This document shows positions 61,080 through 64,000 of a DNA stretch of 64,000 nucleotides, piece by piece. Below the pieces are notes generated by a model, which ran no database searches, was not told the origin of the DNA, and worked only from the letters and a program-made list of their open reading frames with translations. Made by a program: the position numbers and the translations under genes. This DNA is from Terriglobia bacterium (GTDB taxonomy: Bacteria; Acidobacteriota; Terriglobia; Acidiferrales; UBA7541), in assembly GCA_023512135.1 (NCBI GenBank), contig JAIMAG010000001.1, positions 331,777-395,776 on the forward strand, read 5' to 3'. Within the stretch, counting starts at the first letter, position 1. The number at the start of each line of letters is the position of its first letter.

Positions 61080-62126
61080 TCAGCGAGCCGGGGAAAATCC
61101 TGCCAGCCAGGCGAGGTCGAGCACCGCGTGCAGGCGCACCGTTGTCTCGTGTGTGGTGATGCGCGCATCGAGCAGCATCTGACGAATCCTTTCGGCATCT
61201 TGGCGGGTGAGCCCGCGCGGGGGGTTGGGAGCGGCCAGCGCAACGACCACCAGGCGACGCAGGCCGTCGAGCAGTTCTGCCATTGACGCGGCTTCTGGCG
61301 CGGTGTTGCAGATGACGTCCGCAAGCAAAAAAGCCTGCTGCGACTCCAGCACCAGGGCCAGCGCATACCAGCGAACACTTTTCTGTAGCTCCTGCCAGGC
61401 GGATGAATCGATGCCCGCAGCCGCCAGCGCGGAGCGTGGCGGAACTTTTCCCAGCAGAAATGCGGCCGAGCCTGCCAGCCGGCGAATTTGGTCGAACATT
61501 TCCGGTTCCGTTTCCTGCAGCGGTTCGCGGCGGAGCCATTGCTCCAGCTCCTCGCCGCGGGTCAGGGCCACGCGTTTCCCGTCAAGAAACGCAAAGGTGA
61601 TGCTTTCCGGATTGCGCGGCGATGAACTGTCCGGGGTGGTTGCGGCGGAAATCGGAACCAGAAAAATTTCCCACGGTTCCGCCCGGACTGCGCGGCCCGA
61701 CTGCAGCGCGTGACGGCGAATACGGCCCCGGTCGAAACGGCCTTCGGCGAGAACCAGCGGTGCGGTCTCGACGGCGACGGGACCCGCCGGGCCGGCTGGC
61801 CGGGTCGCGTCATCGCGAACGATGAGCACACGGTCGAGGTCGCGCGTGTAGTCGAATCCGGTGCTGCGCACAAACTCGAGATATTCCGGGTCGGTTCGAT
61901 AGGCCGAAGAATTGGCGGGGTCAGCGGAAAGCGAAAGCAGCCGCTGCAGAAGTCCGGATTTCCGCAACTGCTCGACGTTGAGAAAAAACACCTGGTCTGC
62001 GCCGGCGGGAGTGGCTTCGAGAATCGAGGGCAGGCCGTCGGGAGATGAGTCGGGCCAGAAAAAGAACAAAACTGCAACGATCGCCGCGCTTAGCAGTACA
62101 AGCCAGGGGATGCGTTTGCGAGCCAT
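61080..62126 (-). CDS. Hypothetical membrane-anchored protein
   Basis: The 348-residue protein has an N-terminal membrane anchor (about 6-24, IPWLVLLSAAIVAVLFFFWP). A large extracytoplasmic part follows with features such as PAGADQVFFLNVEQLRKSGLLQRLLSL, TGFDYTRDLDRVLIVRDD and SESITFAFLDGKRVALTRGEELEQWL. The latter resembles the DUF3352-like pattern of short strands around solvent-exposed helices, but I cannot assign a family with confidence. The ATG at 62126 is used because any upstream extension would run through the tRNA genes. Confidence 0.7.
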   Translation of the reverse strand: MARKRIPWLVLLSAAIVAVLFFFWPDSSPDGLPSILEATPAGADQVFFLNVEQLRKSGLLQRLLSLSADPANSSAYRTDPEYLEFVRSTGFDYTRDLDRVLIVRDDATRPAGPAGPVAVETAPLVLAEGRFDRGRIRRHALQSGRAVRAEPWEIFLVPISAATTPDSSSPRNPESITFAFLDGKRVALTRGEELEQWLRREPLQETEPEMFDQIRRLAGSAAFLLGKVPPRSALAAAGIDSSAWQELQKSVRWYALALVLESQQAFLLADVICNTAPEAASMAELLDGLRRLVVVALAAPNPPRGLTRQDAERIRQMLLDARITTHETTVRLHAVLDLAWLAGFSPAR

Positions 62127-62220
62127 GGTTGAGGCAGTATAGGTGGGAGCAGGCAAGCCCTGCAAATCGGCTCGGTTTCCGAGGGTACCGGAACTGGCTG
62201 GACGAAAGCAGAGCTTGTGC

Positions 62221-62250
62221 TTGCAAAAGAATCTTTCGATGTGATACCTT
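62221..62250 (+). promoter_or_regulatory. Promoter of the tRNA-tuf operon
   Basis: TTGCAA (62221-62226), an 18-nt spacer and TACCTT (62245-62250) place transcription start near 62257, 11 nt before the first tRNA. Confidence 0.5.
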
Positions 62251-62267
62251 AAGAAGGTTTCAGCGGG

Positions 62268-62339
62268 GCTGGCGTAGCTCAGTGGTAGAGCATCTGATTT
62301 GTAATCAGAGGGTCGGGGGTTCAAATCCCTCCGCCAGCT
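62268..62339 (+). tRNA. tRNA-Thr (TGT)
   Basis: The 72-nt cloverleaf has acceptor stem GCTGGCG / CGCCAGC, anticodon stem TCTGA / TCAGA and loop TTTGTAA with anticodon TGT. The T-loop is TTCAAAT. The 3' CCA is not encoded, unlike in the other three tRNAs of the cluster. Confidence 0.95.
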
Positions 62340-62425
62340 GAGTCTTAGAGGGTGCGTGTTGGAAATTGGGGATTGAGGCGGACGGGTTTCCAGTTGCTCT
62401 GAACATATCGAAGGGCGCAGAATAG

Positions 62426-62460
62426 AAAGGGCTGGTGTGCGTGTGCACGAGCCCTTTTCT
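62426..62460 (+). terminator. Terminator-like hairpin between tRNA-Thr and tRNA-Tyr
   Basis: AAAGGGCT (62426-62433) pairs with AGCCCTTT (62450-62457), with an inner GTGC/GCAC helix. The right arm runs into TTTTCT. This looks like an intrinsic terminator or attenuator inside the operon. Confidence 0.6.
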
Positions 62461-62481
62461 GTGTTGTGGACTCCCCGTACA

Positions 62482-62570
62482 GGACGGGTGGCCGAGTGGC
62501 TAAAGGCAGCAGACTGTAAATCTGCCGCTCCTTGCGGGCTACGGAGGTTCGAATCCTCCCCCGTCCACCA
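62482..62570 (+). tRNA. tRNA-Tyr (GTA)
   Basis: The 89-nt tRNA with encoded CCA has the long variable arm of class II tRNAs. Acceptor stem GGACGGG / CCCGTCC; anticodon loop CTGTAAA with anticodon GTA, reading tyrosine. Confidence 0.96.
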
Positions 62571-62684
62571 GGTTCTGCCGGCAGCACCACCGACTCGGCG
62601 GGGAGCAGGTCGGGAGCACGGAACGCTGTGAAGCACACCTGCTGTGCAGGGTGCGATGCCGGAGGGAAACAGCAGCTCCAGCGG

Positions 62685-62760
<76 letters not shown>

Positions 62761-62778
62761 GAAGCTCGTGAGTGGAGG

Positions 62779-62853
62779 GCGGGGGTAACTCAGCGGAAGA
62801 GTCTCGGCCTTCCAAGCCGATGGTCGCGGGTTCGAATCCCGTCCCCCGCTCCA
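62779..62853 (+). tRNA. tRNA-Gly (TCC)
   Basis: The 75-nt tRNA has encoded CCA, acceptor GCGGGGG / CCCCCGC, and anticodon stem TCGGC / GCCGA around loop CTTCCAA with anticodon TCC. Confidence 0.95.
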
Positions 62854-62900
62854 GAGTCCGGGCAGTTGCTCACAGAGGTTCATCAGCGAGGTTAGCAGCT

Positions 62901-64000
<1,100 letters not shown>

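Noticed and set aside
61080..62636. 518-residue version of the hypothetical protein starting at 62636
   Set aside because: It would read antisense through tRNA-Tyr and tRNA-Thr; the ATG at 62126 directly precedes a membrane anchor.

Overview
The window is 64 kb of GC-rich, gene-dense bacterial chromosome. It most resembles the phylum Acidobacteriota. The indicators are a PEP-CTERM sorting-signal protein next to PrsT-like TPR and DUF3473-type deacetylase genes, many sigma-54 and c-di-GMP components, futalosine-pathway menaquinone genes, a DUF5916 outer-membrane protein, and a tRNA-tuf operon. The taxonomic call is inference from gene content; no 16S gene is present.

Layout. (1) 0-5 kb: the end of a PEP-CTERM gene, a large TPR lipoprotein behind a sigma-54-type promoter, an exosortase-associated polysaccharide deacetylase, and a divergent/convergent sigma-54 activator. 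No exosortase lies in the window. (2) 5-14 kb: an MFS transporter, CBS protein, NadD and a CYCGC-motif protein. These are followed by a signalling block: a PilZ protein behind a consensus-perfect sigma-54 promoter, an NtrC-type regulator with its histidine kinase, a second PilZ protein, and a GGDEF-PilZ fusion. (3) 14-20 kb: a sugar-nucleotide epimerase, an arsR-arsM arsenic methylation pair with an apparently leaderless arsR, a flavin reductase, a cytochrome P460, an amidohydrolase and a PilZ-like protein. (4) 20-36 kb: a surface-glycan locus. After an M20 peptidase come two GT4 glycosyltransferases, AsnB-type amidotransferase, two NodU/CmcH-type carbamoyltransferases, an epimerase, a WecA/MraY-type initiating transferase, a geranylgeranyl-reductase-like flavoprotein, UDP-sugar dehydrogenase and UDP-xylose synthase. 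(5) 36-43 kb: a processive GT2, a membrane GT87-like protein, DUF486, and menaquinone genes (ubiX-like, mqnP, mqnE). (6) 43-62 kb: a 7TM-3xGAF-GGDEF-HD-GYP protein, OsmC, a CstB-like persulfide dioxygenase, DUF5916, FabH, a DUF4198-SnoaL fusion, DUF885, PBP1, ThiL, an M23 peptidase and hypotheticals. (7) 62-64 kb: tRNA-Thr, tRNA-Tyr, tRNA-Thr, tRNA-Gly and the 5' part of tuf.

The most coherent story is surface-polysaccharide production coupled to sigma-54 and c-di-GMP control. PEP-CTERM/TPR/deacetylase genes and PilZ genes carry sigma-54 promoters close to two sigma-54 activators, and a glycan locus predicted to make an amidated and carbamoylated uronic-acid glycan follows. The link between the two regions is inference from proximity. 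Start codons were chosen from ribosome-binding sites, signal peptides and conserved domain starts; several genes use TTG or GTG.
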